The notes beneath the pieces were generated by a model that worked only from the letters and a program-made list of their open reading frames with translations, was not told where the DNA came from and ran no database searches. Shown one piece after another: positions 54,109-62,343 of a stretch of 64,000 nt of DNA (position 1 is the first letter of the stretch; each line of letters begins with the position of its first letter). Made by a program: the position numbers and the translations under genes. Source of the DNA: an uncultured Asticcacaulis sp. Lineage in GTDB: Bacteria > Pseudomonadota > Alphaproteobacteria > Caulobacterales > Caulobacteraceae. The DNA is taken from NCBI GenBank assembly GCA_936940865.1, contig CAKZJB010000083.1, positions 43,846-107,845 of the forward strand, given 5' to 3'.

Positions 54109-54657
54109 ATGCGTATTCGCAACGGCTTTATGTCCTTGGCGGTGTGCCTTCTGTTGAGCGGGCCAGCCGCCTTCCCCGTTTGGGCGCAAACCGCTCCGAC
54201 AACTGCGCCTTCGCCGCCTGCGGGCGCCAACCATTTCGCAAAGCTGGATGCCAATGGCGACGGCTTTATCGACAAGACCGAGGCCCGCGGCCGGCTGGTC
54301 CGGAATTTCGACGCGATCGACACCGACCATGACGGCCGCCTGAGCCGCGACGAGCTGAAAGCCGCCTGGGCGGCGCATCGCGGCATGAAGGACGACAAGA
54401 AGGATGGCGGGCCTGGCAAGGGCGGCGACAAGGCCGGCCACCTGGCCATGCTGGACACCGATCACGACCGCAAGATTTCGTGGGCCGAGTTCAGCGCCGG
54501 CATCAAGGCGCATTTCGATCAACTGGACGCCAACCACGACGGCTATCTCGATGCTGGCGAGTTGCGCAAGGCGCATCATGGGAAACATGGCAAGGACGGC
54601 GCGCCGTCCGGGACCTGGGGCGGCCAGACGCCGGCTCCGGGATCGCCCGCCAAATAG
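54109..54657 (+). CDS. EF-hand calcium-binding secreted protein, four loops
   Basis: The 182-residue protein has a signal peptide (about residues 1-27, cleavage near VWAQ) and four EF-hand loops: DANGDGFIDKTE, DTDHDGRLSRDE, DTDHDRKISWAE (Gly6 replaced by Arg, so probably weaker) and DANHDGYLDAGE. A Lys/Gly-rich linker separates the pairs and the tail is Pro/Gly-rich. It is a neighbour and distant paralogue of the three-loop protein, each with its own terminator. Confidence 0.88.
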   Translation: MRIRNGFMSLAVCLLLSGPAAFPVWAQTAPTTAPSPPAGANHFAKLDANGDGFIDKTEARGRLVRNFDAIDTDHDGRLSRDELKAAWAAHRGMKDDKKDGGPGKGGDKAGHLAMLDTDHDRKISWAEFSAGIKAHFDQLDANHDGYLDAGELRKAHHGKHGKDGAPSGTWGGQTPAPGSPAK

Positions 54658-54704
54658 ACTCTTCGACCTTGCCGGCAATCCCGGCACCGGCAGAGTACGA
54701 AGAG

Positions 54705-54733
54705 GGCCGTGGCAGTCACCTGCCACGGCCTTT
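54705..54733 (+). terminator. Intrinsic terminator after the second EF-hand gene
   Basis: GGCCGTGGCA pairs with TGCCACGGCC across 6 nt and is followed by TTTAAATTTT. Confidence 0.85.
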
Positions 54734-54809
54734 AAATTTTGAGGTCTGGCGTAGACGGGACCACTGGTTCCCCCCTTCCGTCTGGATCGGCTTGACGCCG
54801 ACCCAGCCA

Positions 54810-55011
54810 CCTTCCCCGTGAACGGGGAAGGAATTATACCAACGGCGATTGGCTTTGACTCGATCGCCGTTGGCAAGGGCGACCGCCCGCCGCCGCCAAT
54901 GCGGCGAGCCATGCGGCGTTTGAGCTGAAAAAAACGAATACCGACGGTCATTCTTTATGGCCGTTGGTATTAGACGGCTAAACGCCTTTCCTTCCCCTTT
55001 TAAGGGGAAGG
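54810..55011. repeat. Nested palindromic intergenic repeat (REP/MITE-like)
   Basis: Several inverted repeats are nested here. CCTTCCCCGT-GA-ACGGGGAAGG is at 54810-54831. CCAACGGCGAT/ATCGCCGTTGG is at 54839-54873. An imperfect 15-bp pair (AATACC..., ...GGTATT) lies at about 54938-54972, and CCTTCCCCTT-TT-AAGGGGAAGG at 54990-55011. ATACCAACGGC near the left end mirrors GCCGTTGGTAT near the right. The following CGCTCGCGAAGCGAG (to about 55030) is another palindrome. No gene lies between 54658 and 55076. Confidence 0.65.
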
Positions 55012-55076
55012 TGGCGCTCGCGAAGCGAGTGACGGAAGGAGCGAGTCACACTCGCCGCATCTTCCGTCTCATCGCG

Positions 55077-57080
55077 TCAGACTCGCGCCTTCGCAGCCGC
55101 GACAATGGCGTCGGCCGTGATGCCGAATTCCTTGTACAGCCGGTCCTGTGGCGCCGAAGCGCCGAAGCCCTTCATGCCGATGAAGACGCCGTCGCGGCCG
55201 ATAAAGCGTTCCCAGCCGAGCTTTGCGGCGGCTTCGACGGCGATATTGACCGGCGTATTGCCCAAAACCTCCGCCTGATAAGCTTCGGATTGCGCATCGA
55301 ACAGCTTCCAGCACGGCGTGGAGACGACGCGCGTCGCGATGCCATCGGCTTCCAGCGTCTTCTGCGCCGCGACCGCCAGGCTGACTTCCGAACCAGAGGC
55401 GAAGATCGACACCTTGGCCTCGCCCGAGGCCGGGCTCAGCTCATAGGCGCCCTTTTCGACCAGGTCACCGCCCGTAAAGCGCACGGCCGGCAGCTTCTGG
55501 CGCGTCAGCACCATCATCGACGGGCCCTTGGCCTTCAGCGCGGCCTTCCACGCTTCGGCGGTCTCGACGACGTCGGCCGGGCGGAAGACGTTCAACTCCG
55601 GCATGGCGCGGAAGGCGGCCAGTTGTTCGACCGGCTGGTGGGTCGGGCCGTCTTCGCCGACGCCGATCGAATCGTGCGTCATGACGTGGACGACCTTGGC
55701 GCCCATCAGCGCGCCCAGGCGGATGGCCGGACGGCCGTAATCCGAGAAGACGAAGAAGGTGCCGGCATAGGGCAGGACGCCGCCGTGCAGCGCCATGCCG
55801 TTCATGGCGGCGGCCATGCCGAATTCGCGCACGCCGTAGTGGACGTAGCGGCCGGCATAGTCGATGGTGTCGAAGGACGCCATGCCCTTGACCAGGGTGT
55901 TGACCGAGCCCGTCAGGTCGGCCGAACCGCCGATCATGGTGTCGATCGCCGGAACGAGCTTGGCAAGTGCGGCGCCGGAGGCCGAACGCGTGGCGTCGGC
56001 GGGCTTCGATTCCAGGGCGGCTTTGATATGGGCGTCGAGTTCGTCAAAGGCATTGGCGGGCAGGGCGCCCGACATGACCTGCGCCAGTTCGGCGCCCTTC
56101 GGGTTTTCTTTCGCGGCCTTTTCCCAGGCCTTGCGGACACGCGTGCCTTTGCGGCCGGCGGCTTCCCAGGCCTTTTTGATGTCGGCGGGAATGGTGAACG
56201 GCTCGGCCGTCCAGCCCATGGCTTCGCGTGCGGCACGGATTTCGTCGTCGAACAGGTTGTAGCCGTGGCCGTGCTTGTCGCCTTCCAGCTTGCCCGCCCC
56301 GCGCGACACCTTGGTGCGGCAGGCGATCATTACCGGACGGTCCTGGCGCGTGGCCCAGCGCATGGCCATGGCCAGCTTGTCGTGGTCGTGGCCGTCGACG
56401 GACTTCACGGCCCAGCCGGCCGCCTTGAAGCGCGCCAGCTGGTCGCCGGTTTCGGCGATCGTCGCCCAGCCGTCGATGGTGACGTTGTTGTCGTCCCACA
56501 GGACGATCAGGTTCTTCAGCGCCAGGCGGCCGGCCAGCGAGATCGCCTCGTGGCTGACGCCCTCCATCAGGCAACCGTCGCCGGCGATCACCCAGGTGCG
56601 GTGGTTGACCAGGTCGTCGCCGAATCGGTTGTTGAGGTGGCGTTCGGCCATGGCCATGCCGACCGCCGTCGCCAGGCCCTGGCCCAGCGGGCCGGTGGTG
56701 CATTCGACGCCGGCGGTGTGGCCGTATTCCGGGTGGCCCGGGGTCGAAGACCCCCACTGGCGGAAATTCTTGATGTCTTCCATGCTCACCGACTTGAAGC
56801 CCGTCAGGTGCAGCAGCGAATAGAGCAGCATCGAGCCGTGACCGGCCGACAGGACGAAGCGGTCGCGGTCGGCCCAGTCGGGCTTTTGCGGATCGTACTT
56901 CAGGAACTTGGTCCACAGGACGGTCGCGACGTCGGCCATGCCCATCGGCATGCCCTGGTGGCCCGACTTCGCCTTGTGCACGGCTTCCATCGACAGGACG
57001 CGGATGGCGTCGGCCATCAGGGTGCCGGACGGTTTGCCGGATGCGGATTCAGACGCGGTTTCGGAGGGGCTTGTGGCCAT
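55077..57080 (-). CDS. tkt: Transketolase
   Basis: The 667-residue thiamine-diphosphate enzyme moves two-carbon units in the pentose phosphate or Calvin pathway. Hallmarks are KSGHQGMPMGMADVATVLW, the ThDP motif GDGCLMEGVSHEAISLAGRL...NNVTIDG, the pyrimidine-binding region RYVHYGVREFGMAAAMNGMA and THDSIGVGEDGPTHQPVEQL. It is on the same strand as gap-pgk-fba, separated from them by the kinase/regulator pair and the EF-hand genes. Confidence 0.96.
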   Translation of the reverse strand: MATSPSETASESASGKPSGTLMADAIRVLSMEAVHKAKSGHQGMPMGMADVATVLWTKFLKYDPQKPDWADRDRFVLSAGHGSMLLYSLLHLTGFKSVSMEDIKNFRQWGSSTPGHPEYGHTAGVECTTGPLGQGLATAVGMAMAERHLNNRFGDDLVNHRTWVIAGDGCLMEGVSHEAISLAGRLALKNLIVLWDDNNVTIDGWATIAETGDQLARFKAAGWAVKSVDGHDHDKLAMAMRWATRQDRPVMIACRTKVSRGAGKLEGDKHGHGYNLFDDEIRAAREAMGWTAEPFTIPADIKKAWEAAGRKGTRVRKAWEKAAKENPKGAELAQVMSGALPANAFDELDAHIKAALESKPADATRSASGAALAKLVPAIDTMIGGSADLTGSVNTLVKGMASFDTIDYAGRYVHYGVREFGMAAAMNGMALHGGVLPYAGTFFVFSDYGRPAIRLGALMGAKVVHVMTHDSIGVGEDGPTHQPVEQLAAFRAMPELNVFRPADVVETAEAWKAALKAKGPSMMVLTRQKLPAVRFTGGDLVEKGAYELSPASGEAKVSIFASGSEVSLAVAAQKTLEADGIATRVVSTPCWKLFDAQSEAYQAEVLGNTPVNIAVEAAAKLGWERFIGRDGVFIGMKGFGASAPQDRLYKEFGITADAIVAAAKARV

Positions 57081-57204
57081 GGGTGAGTCTCTATTAAGCT
57101 TGTGGCAAGGCGTTGATTTGCGGGAGCCTTACCCGATAGCGTCCGCGATGGGTAGGGCTTTTGTCGCAAAGAACGCCACGAATCTTGGTTCAAGGATCGC
57201 TGCG

Positions 57205-57516
57205 ATGGAAAACATGCATGCTCCAGGTCATTTGGCACCGGGACAGCTGGGCGGCTCGCTCAGCCTGGCGGTGGACCGGCTCGACAAGGCGCTGCAGGCG
57301 CTGGAGGAACGCGTCAGGGCGCTGAACAACGGCGAGCCGCTGCCGGACTATACGCCGCCGTCGGCCGGGTCCGAGGACGTGCAGCGCGTGCTGGACGAAC
57401 TGGCCGCCGTGCGTGCCGAGAAGGACCAGCTGGCCGCCGCCGCCAATCACGCCTTCGATGCGTTGGGCCTGGCCGCCGCCAATATCCGCACCCTGCTTGC
57501 CGAAGAGGCCGCCTGA
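57205..57516 (+). CDS. Small coiled-coil protein upstream of zapA (DUF4164-like)
   Basis: A 103-residue protein is predicted from the ATG at 57205. Heptad-like helices cover most of it (LDKALQALEERVRALNNG, then VQRVLDELAAVRAEKDQLAA). Its stop overlaps the zapA start in TGATG, so they are co-translated. In related genomes a short coiled-coil gene precedes zapA, and a divisome role is plausible. The sequence itself shows only the coiled coil. Confidence 0.8.
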   Translation: MENMHAPGHLAPGQLGGSLSLAVDRLDKALQALEERVRALNNGEPLPDYTPPSAGSEDVQRVLDELAAVRAEKDQLAAAANHAFDALGLAAANIRTLLAEEAA

Positions 57517-57845
57517 TGGGAGAGGTCACGGTAAGGGTCAACGGCAAGCCCTATACGATCGGTTGCGCCGACGGCCAGGAAGCGCGCGTGCAGGATCTGG
57601 CGCGCGTCTTCGACGAACATGTCGGCATGGTGGTGTCCGATGTCGGCGCCATCGGCGAGGTTCGCCTGTTCCTCATGGCGGCGCTGCTCATGATCGATGA
57701 AATGCAGGATCTGCGCGAGCAGATCGGCGAGGCCAATTCCAATGCCGCGCGTGTGTCGGCCGGGGCCCATGAGATGGAGCGCCGCGCCGCCTACGCCATT
57801 TCCGATGCCGCCGCGCGGCTGGAGCGGTTGCTGGGCGCAAGCTGA
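57516..57845 (+). CDS. zapA: Cell division protein ZapA
   Basis: The 109-residue protein shows the ZapA pattern: EVTVRVNGKPYTIGCADGQE, VQDLARVFDEHV, then a C-terminal coiled coil (LFLMAALLMIDEMQDLREQI). ZapA tetramers crosslink FtsZ filaments at midcell. The order zapA, 6S RNA, fau downstream is a widely conserved arrangement. Confidence 0.92.
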   Translation: MGEVTVRVNGKPYTIGCADGQEARVQDLARVFDEHVGMVVSDVGAIGEVRLFLMAALLMIDEMQDLREQIGEANSNAARVSAGAHEMERRAAYAISDAAARLERLLGAS

Positions 57846-57878
57846 CATCCTTTTGATCCGTCTTTCGATCCGGGCATC

Positions 57879-57907
57879 TTGAGTTCCGTCCGTCCACGGC
57901 CTATCTT
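57879..57907 (+). promoter_or_regulatory. Candidate sigma-70 promoter of the 6S RNA gene
   Basis: TTGAGT (57879-57884) and TATCTT (57902-57907) are spaced 17 bp apart just after zapA. A start near 57914 would give an RNA of about 190 nt. Confidence 0.45.
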
Positions 57908-57913
57908 GTCGGA

Positions 57914-58105
57914 CGGCGGGTCTTGCTGCGGCTCGCGTGACGATCACATATCCTTCTGACCTTAATCACTTAGAACGGGGACTGTCCCTGACTGAGACCG
58001 TGGTCTCTATCACATGGTTCCCACCTGACTTGTCAGGTCTGAGAGGATTTAAACGCATCGGCACGGTTCTCTTGTGGCGCCGCCACCCCATTCGGGCAAA
58101 GCCTG
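57914..58105 (+). ncRNA. ssrS: 6S RNA (boundaries approximate)
   Basis: The gap of about 400 bp between zapA and fau has no gene but a structured sequence: GGG-actgt-CCC, GAGACC-gt-GGTCTC and ACCTGAC-tt-GTCAGGT hairpins in order. 6S RNA genes lie between zapA and fau (ygfA) in many proteobacteria. The RNA mimics an open promoter and sequesters sigma-70 RNA polymerase in stationary phase. The call rests on synteny and foldability; ends are estimates. Confidence 0.6.
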
Positions 58106-58165
58106 TATGGGGTGAGGCGATGCGCCACAACACTGCAAGACTCCGGCGCCGCCACCCTTACCACT

Positions 58166-58194
58166 AAAAAACGCAGCCTCCGGCTGCGTTTTTT
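58166..58194 (+). terminator. Intrinsic terminator downstream of the 6S RNA
   Basis: AAAAAACGCAGCC pairs with GGCTGCGTTTTTT across a 3-nt loop, with the T6 run forming the tail. It separates the 6S RNA region from fau. Confidence 0.88.
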
Positions 58195-58253
58195 GCGGCT
58201 TTTGCCGTCGGCGTCGAAATGCGCTAGAGACAGGGGGAGACTCAAGGACAAGA

Positions 58254-58853
58254 ATGCCCGCCATCGACCCAAAGCCCCTGTTGCGCAACGAAATGAAGGC
58301 CCGACGCGCCGGCATGGCGTCCGAACTGCCGCAGGCCGGGGAGCAGATGGCCGAGGCGGTTTCCGGCTTTTTCGACGCGCTGAACGACTGGCCGCCGGCC
58401 GGCACGCTGGTCGCCGGCTATTACCCCATCCAGTCCGAGATCAACCCGTTCCCGCTGATGCAGGCCTTTGCCGATCATGGCTGCGAACTGTGCCTGCCGT
58501 GCCTGGCGCCCGGCGAGAGCGGCTTTCGCATGATCTTCCGGCGCTTTTCGATCGGCGACAGTCTGGTGCTGGGACCCTTCGATATCCGGCAGCCGCTTGA
58601 CACCATGCCCGAGGTCGATCCCGATGTCGTCCTGGTGCCGCTTCTGGCCTTCAATCGCGATGGTATCCGGTTGGGGTACGGCGGCGGTTACTACGACCGG
58701 GCGCTGGAACGGCTTCGCGCGGAAAAAGTCATCCGCGCCGTCGGGGTCGCTTTTTCCGGGCAGGAGGTTGCGGACCTCCCCATAGAGGTGCATGATCAGC
58801 ACCTTGATGGGATTTTTACGGAACTGGGGCTGGCGGGGACGGACCCTCGATAG
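58254..58853 (+). CDS. fau: 5-formyltetrahydrofolate cyclo-ligase
   Basis: The 199-residue protein has the family pattern: an N-terminal RNEMKARRAG block, GYYPIQSEINPFPLM, then the nucleotide-binding LLAFNRDGIRLGYGGGYYDR near residue 145. It converts 5-formyl-THF to methenyl-THF with ATP. Its place after zapA and 6S RNA is typical. Confidence 0.93.
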   Translation: MPAIDPKPLLRNEMKARRAGMASELPQAGEQMAEAVSGFFDALNDWPPAGTLVAGYYPIQSEINPFPLMQAFADHGCELCLPCLAPGESGFRMIFRRFSIGDSLVLGPFDIRQPLDTMPEVDPDVVLVPLLAFNRDGIRLGYGGGYYDRALERLRAEKVIRAVGVAFSGQEVADLPIEVHDQHLDGIFTELGLAGTDPR

Positions 58854-58876
58854 GTAGCCACAGCCCAGGATTGACT

Positions 58877-59722
58877 ATGCGCTTTGCTTTTTTCGGCGAC
58901 GTCGTCGGCCGCTCGGGGCGGGAAGCCCTTACCGAATACCTGCCGGGCCTGCGCCGGCAACTCGACCTTGAATTCGTCATCGTCAATGCCGAAAACGCCT
59001 CGGGCGGGTTTGGCGTGTCGGAAAACTCGGCGCGTGAAATATTCGACGCCGGCGCCGACTGCCTGACGCTGGGCAACCATTCGTGGGATCAAAAAGAGGC
59101 GCTGACCTACATTGTCCGTGAGCCGCGCCTGTTGCGTCCCATCAACTACCCGCCGCTGGCCGATGCGCCCGGCCGCGGCGCCAACCTGTTCGAGACGCAA
59201 TCGGGCCGCCGCATCCTGGTGATGAACGTGCTGGGCCTGGTCCACATGGCGTCGATGGACGATCCGTTCGGCGCCGTCGACCGTCAGCTCGAATCGTGCC
59301 CGCTGGGCCTGGCGGCCGACGCCATCGTCGTCGACATGCATGCCGAAGCGACCTCGGAAAAGATGGCGATGGGCCATTTCTGCGACGGCCGCGCCACCCT
59401 GGTCGTCGGCACCCATACCCACGTGCCGACCGCCGACGCGCAGATACTGCCCGGCGGCACCGCCTATCAGACCGACGCCGGCGCCTGCGCCGACTACGAC
59501 AGCGTCATCGGCATGGACAAGGAAGAGCCGCTGCGCCGTTTCACCACGCGCATTTCGCGTGAGCGCTACAAGCCCGCATCGGGAGCCGCGACGGTGTGCG
59601 GCGTCTATGTCGAAAGCGACGACGCCACCGGTCTTGCGACGCGCATCGAACCTATCCGCATCGGCGGACGCCTGTCCCCCGTCGTGCCGCAGGTCGATAC
59701 CCTGGTCAGGGCTTTTTCCTGA
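58877..59722 (+). CDS. YmdB-like metallophosphoesterase (TIGR00282 family)
   Basis: A 281-residue protein is predicted from the ATG at 58877 (AGGA 6 nt upstream). Metal-binding motifs are FFGDVVGRSGREAL, VIVNAENASGGFGVSE, LTLGNHSWDQKEA, VDMHAEATSEKMAMGHF and VVGTHTHVPTAD. Family members are di-metal phosphodiesterases active on cyclic nucleotides. It follows fau by 23 bp, probably as one operon. Its last 17 bp overlap the convergent secreted protein gene. Confidence 0.92.
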   Translation: MRFAFFGDVVGRSGREALTEYLPGLRRQLDLEFVIVNAENASGGFGVSENSAREIFDAGADCLTLGNHSWDQKEALTYIVREPRLLRPINYPPLADAPGRGANLFETQSGRRILVMNVLGLVHMASMDDPFGAVDRQLESCPLGLAADAIVVDMHAEATSEKMAMGHFCDGRATLVVGTHTHVPTADAQILPGGTAYQTDAGACADYDSVIGMDKEEPLRRFTTRISRERYKPASGAATVCGVYVESDDATGLATRIEPIRIGGRLSPVVPQVDTLVRAFS

Positions 59723-60632
59723 CCGGCGTCGACGGCTGGGTGGCCGCCGGAGCAGGCTGGTTGACTCTGGGAATATTGACGGCCGGCCCGTTCAGCCTGT
59801 GCATGACCTGCTTGATCGCGACGGTCTCTGTCGCCGAATCGCCGCCGTCGCCATGGACCCGCACCGTGACCGTTCCGGGCTTGCGCAGGTCCGTGGGAAT
59901 TTCGACGTCGTAGAGCTCCGTTCCGGACGGATAGCCCGCCCCGACCGTGCCGCAGCGGCTCGGCGAAACGGGTATGGCGTTGGCCATGTCGCCGTTGAAG
60001 ACGATGTTGTTCGAGGGCTTGCATAGCCCCGAGCCGATCAGCCGCACGTACCAGTTGGTCGAAGGGCCGTCGATGCCGATTTCGGCCGGTTCGAACTTCA
60101 GAATGACCGGGGCCGCCGCCGTCTGGCCCGGACGGGCGACGTCGACCGTATAGATCGGCGACCAGCCGCTGGCCTGGCTGTGGGCCTCCTCCGGATTGTT
60201 GGCGGGGTCGGCGCCGAGCGATACCCAAAGCCTGATCTGCAAATGGCTGCCGGGCTGGCTGAGAACATGCGGCGCGATGCCGAGATTGATGGTGGTGCCG
60301 TGCACGCCGGTCGAGCCGTAGGGCACGCAGTCGTCCGGCCGGCATTCCACCCAGGCCCCGGCCTTGTTGTCGGCCGAGACGCCGCGAATGAAGATGTGTT
60401 GATAGCCGCCGGCGTATCCGGCCGGATGGCCGTTGTCCCCGTCATTGGGCCCCAGGTCGTGGCCGGTGAGCGTCAGGGCGATGCGTCCGTTGCCGTCGAG
60501 CGGCGCCCCCGGGAACACCGGCTGCGGATCGGCGCGGGTGATGACGGGCGTGGGGAGGGCCGCAAAGGCGGTGCCGGTGGCGGCGCCAGCAAGCGCCAGA
60601 ATGCACAGGGCGGCAAGAGGTCCGGACTTCAT
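59706..60632 (-). CDS. Secreted protein with Ig/TIG-like fold, function unknown
   Basis: A 308-residue protein is predicted from the ATG at 60632 (GGGAG 8 nt upstream). A signal peptide (cleavage near AFA) is followed by beta-rich sequence with ITRADPQPVFPGAPLDGNGR, GVSADNKAGAWVECRPDDCV and PSTNWYVRLIGSGLCKPSNN, including paired cysteines. The tail is Pro/Ala-rich. The text of the strands suggests IPT/TIG-like domains, but I do not recognise a family. Confidence 0.75.
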   Translation of the reverse strand: MKSGPLAALCILALAGAATGTAFAALPTPVITRADPQPVFPGAPLDGNGRIALTLTGHDLGPNDGDNGHPAGYAGGYQHIFIRGVSADNKAGAWVECRPDDCVPYGSTGVHGTTINLGIAPHVLSQPGSHLQIRLWVSLGADPANNPEEAHSQASGWSPIYTVDVARPGQTAAAPVILKFEPAEIGIDGPSTNWYVRLIGSGLCKPSNNIVFNGDMANAIPVSPSRCGTVGAGYPSGTELYDVEIPTDLRKPGTVTVRVHGDGGDSATETVAIKQVMHRLNGPAVNIPRVNQPAPAATQPSTPVRKKP

Positions 60633-60838
60633 GGCGATAGCTCCCTTGTTTTTCATAAGCTTATTGGCGCCGGCCGGCACCGTGTCAATGCGGCAAAATA
60701 ACAACGTTCCACTGGTTGCCGGCCGCGAAGAGGAAAGGTGACAAAAGCTCGCGGCCAAGCTAGAACCGCCACCTTCGCGGCATAAGCCGCAATTCCGATC
60801 GAGACATGCGCCGGTTCCTGACGCCGGCGGAGGGACCC

Positions 60839-61597
60839 ATGGCAGGCCATTCGAAATTCAAGAACATCATGCACAAGAAGGGCCGCGCCGACGCCGCCCG
60901 CTCCAAGCTGTTTTCCAAGCTGTCGCGCGACATCACCGTCGCGGCCAAGCAGGGCCTGCCCGACCCCGCCATGAATTCGCGCCTGCGCCTGGCCGTCGCC
61001 ATGGCCAAGGCCGAATCCATGCCCAAGGAAAACATCGAACGCGCGATCAAGAAGGGCGCGTCCGGCGAAGCCGACAACATGGAAGATATCCGCTATGAGG
61101 GCCGCGGCCCCGGCGGCATCGGCATCATCGTCGAAGTCCTGACCGACAACCGCAACCGTTCGGCCGGCAATGTGCGGTCCTACTTCACCAAGTTCGGCGG
61201 CCAGATGGCCGATACCGGTTCGGTCAGCTTCATGTTCGACCGCCTGGGCGAAATCCGCTATCCGCTGTCGGCCGGCAGCGCCGACGCCGTGTTCGAGGCG
61301 GCGATCGAGGCCGGCGCGGCCGATGTCGAGACCGACGACGATCCGGAAGAGGGCGGCCATATCATCTATACGGCGTTCGAGGACCTGAACGAAGTCGTGG
61401 AAGGCCTGACCAAGATCCTGGGCGACCCCAAGGGCACGGCCATCATCTGGAAGCCGCAGACCCTGACGCCGATCTCCGGCGATCCGGCGCGCACCCTGAT
61501 GAAGCTGATCGACGCGCTCAATGATGACGATGACGTGCAAAACGTCTTCGCCAACTTCGACATGAGCGATGAGGAAATGGCCGCGCTGGGCATGTAA
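60839..61597 (+). CDS. yebC: YebC/PmpR-family protein (translation or transcription regulator)
   Basis: The 252-residue protein starts [20 protein letters not shown], the standard opening, and has [20 protein letters not shown] and [15 protein letters not shown]. YebC-type proteins were long called transcription regulators and have more recently been linked to resolving ribosome stalling at proline runs. GGAGG lies 5 nt before the ATG. Confidence 0.94.
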   Translation: MAGHSKFKNIMHKKGRADAARSKLFSKLSRDITVAAKQGLPDPAMNSRLRLAVAMAKAESMPKENIERAIKKGASGEADNMEDIRYEGRGPGGIGIIVEVLTDNRNRSAGNVRSYFTKFGGQMADTGSVSFMFDRLGEIRYPLSAGSADAVFEAAIEAGAADVETDDDPEEGGHIIYTAFEDLNEVVEGLTKILGDPKGTAIIWKPQTLTPISGDPARTLMKLIDALNDDDDVQNVFANFDMSDEEMAALGM

Positions 61598-61744
61598 CCC
61601 TTTGCGGCGCCTCCAAAAACGCGGCAATAATGGCACGAACGGCAGGTCATTTTAACCTTTTGCCGCATTCAAGGCTTTGTTTGCGGACGGAAATATGCGA
61701 TCATGCCGTTAACCATTTTTTCGAACCGCATTTCGGGGGATTGC

Positions 61745-62140
61745 ATGAAAGCGTCGAAGCTCATTCTGGCGGGACTGGCCGTAGGGGGGCTCATGGCTCT
61801 GGGCGGTTGCGATACCTACAGCGGCCACTCGCGCAGCCTCGTCTACGATGTCCGCTCGGATCAGGAAAAGGCCGCCGAATGCGTCGCCGCCTTCGAGCCG
61901 TCGGGCAAGGCGCCGCAGGTCATGACCTATGACAGCGACACCCGTACCGAGACCCACCTGAACACCCAGGGCCGCGAGGTTACGGTTACGGCCCAGAACG
62001 CGACGGACAACACCTCGATGGGCATGGGCGGCAAGCTGGGCGTCAAGCGTCCGGAGTCCTGCACCAGCAACGACCCGATCCCCGGCACGACCCGTCCCAA
62101 GGACCGCAACTACAAGAACGCCTCGACCGGCTATAAATAA
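61745..62140 (+). CDS. Small lipoprotein of unknown function
   Basis: The 131-residue protein has a lipoprotein signal peptide with lipobox LMALGGC (Cys near residue 22), a polar mature part with two more cysteines (EKAAECVAAF, RPESCTSND) and many Thr/Asn. The ATG at 61745 starts the signal peptide; open frame upstream is not used. A terminator follows. Confidence 0.78.
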   Translation: MKASKLILAGLAVGGLMALGGCDTYSGHSRSLVYDVRSDQEKAAECVAAFEPSGKAPQVMTYDSDTRTETHLNTQGREVTVTAQNATDNTSMGMGGKLGVKRPESCTSNDPIPGTTRPKDRNYKNASTGYK

Positions 62141-62167
62141 GCCTTAGGCGAACGTCAGTGTTGGAAG

Positions 62168-62192
62168 AGCCCCGGGAAACCGGGGCTTTTTG
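62168..62192 (+). terminator. Intrinsic terminator after the small lipoprotein gene
   Basis: AGCCCCGG pairs with CCGGGGCT around a GAAA tetraloop, followed by TTTTTG. Confidence 0.9.
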
Positions 62193-62343
62193 TTGGCGGG
62201 CCAGAGAGCTGCTTTTTCCCATGAGCAGACGTCGTTGTTCGAGCGCAACTGGTTCATTCCGGAGGCTGTTACAAGAGGCCTGCGGCCACACCTAACATCG
62301 GTCCGAATATGGAAATCGCAGCGTTGCCTTATTTCTTTAAGAA

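Noticed and set aside
54957..57086. Open frame of about 700 codons opposite tkt
   Set aside because: Antisense shadow caused by high GC; the transketolase motifs are all on the minus strand.
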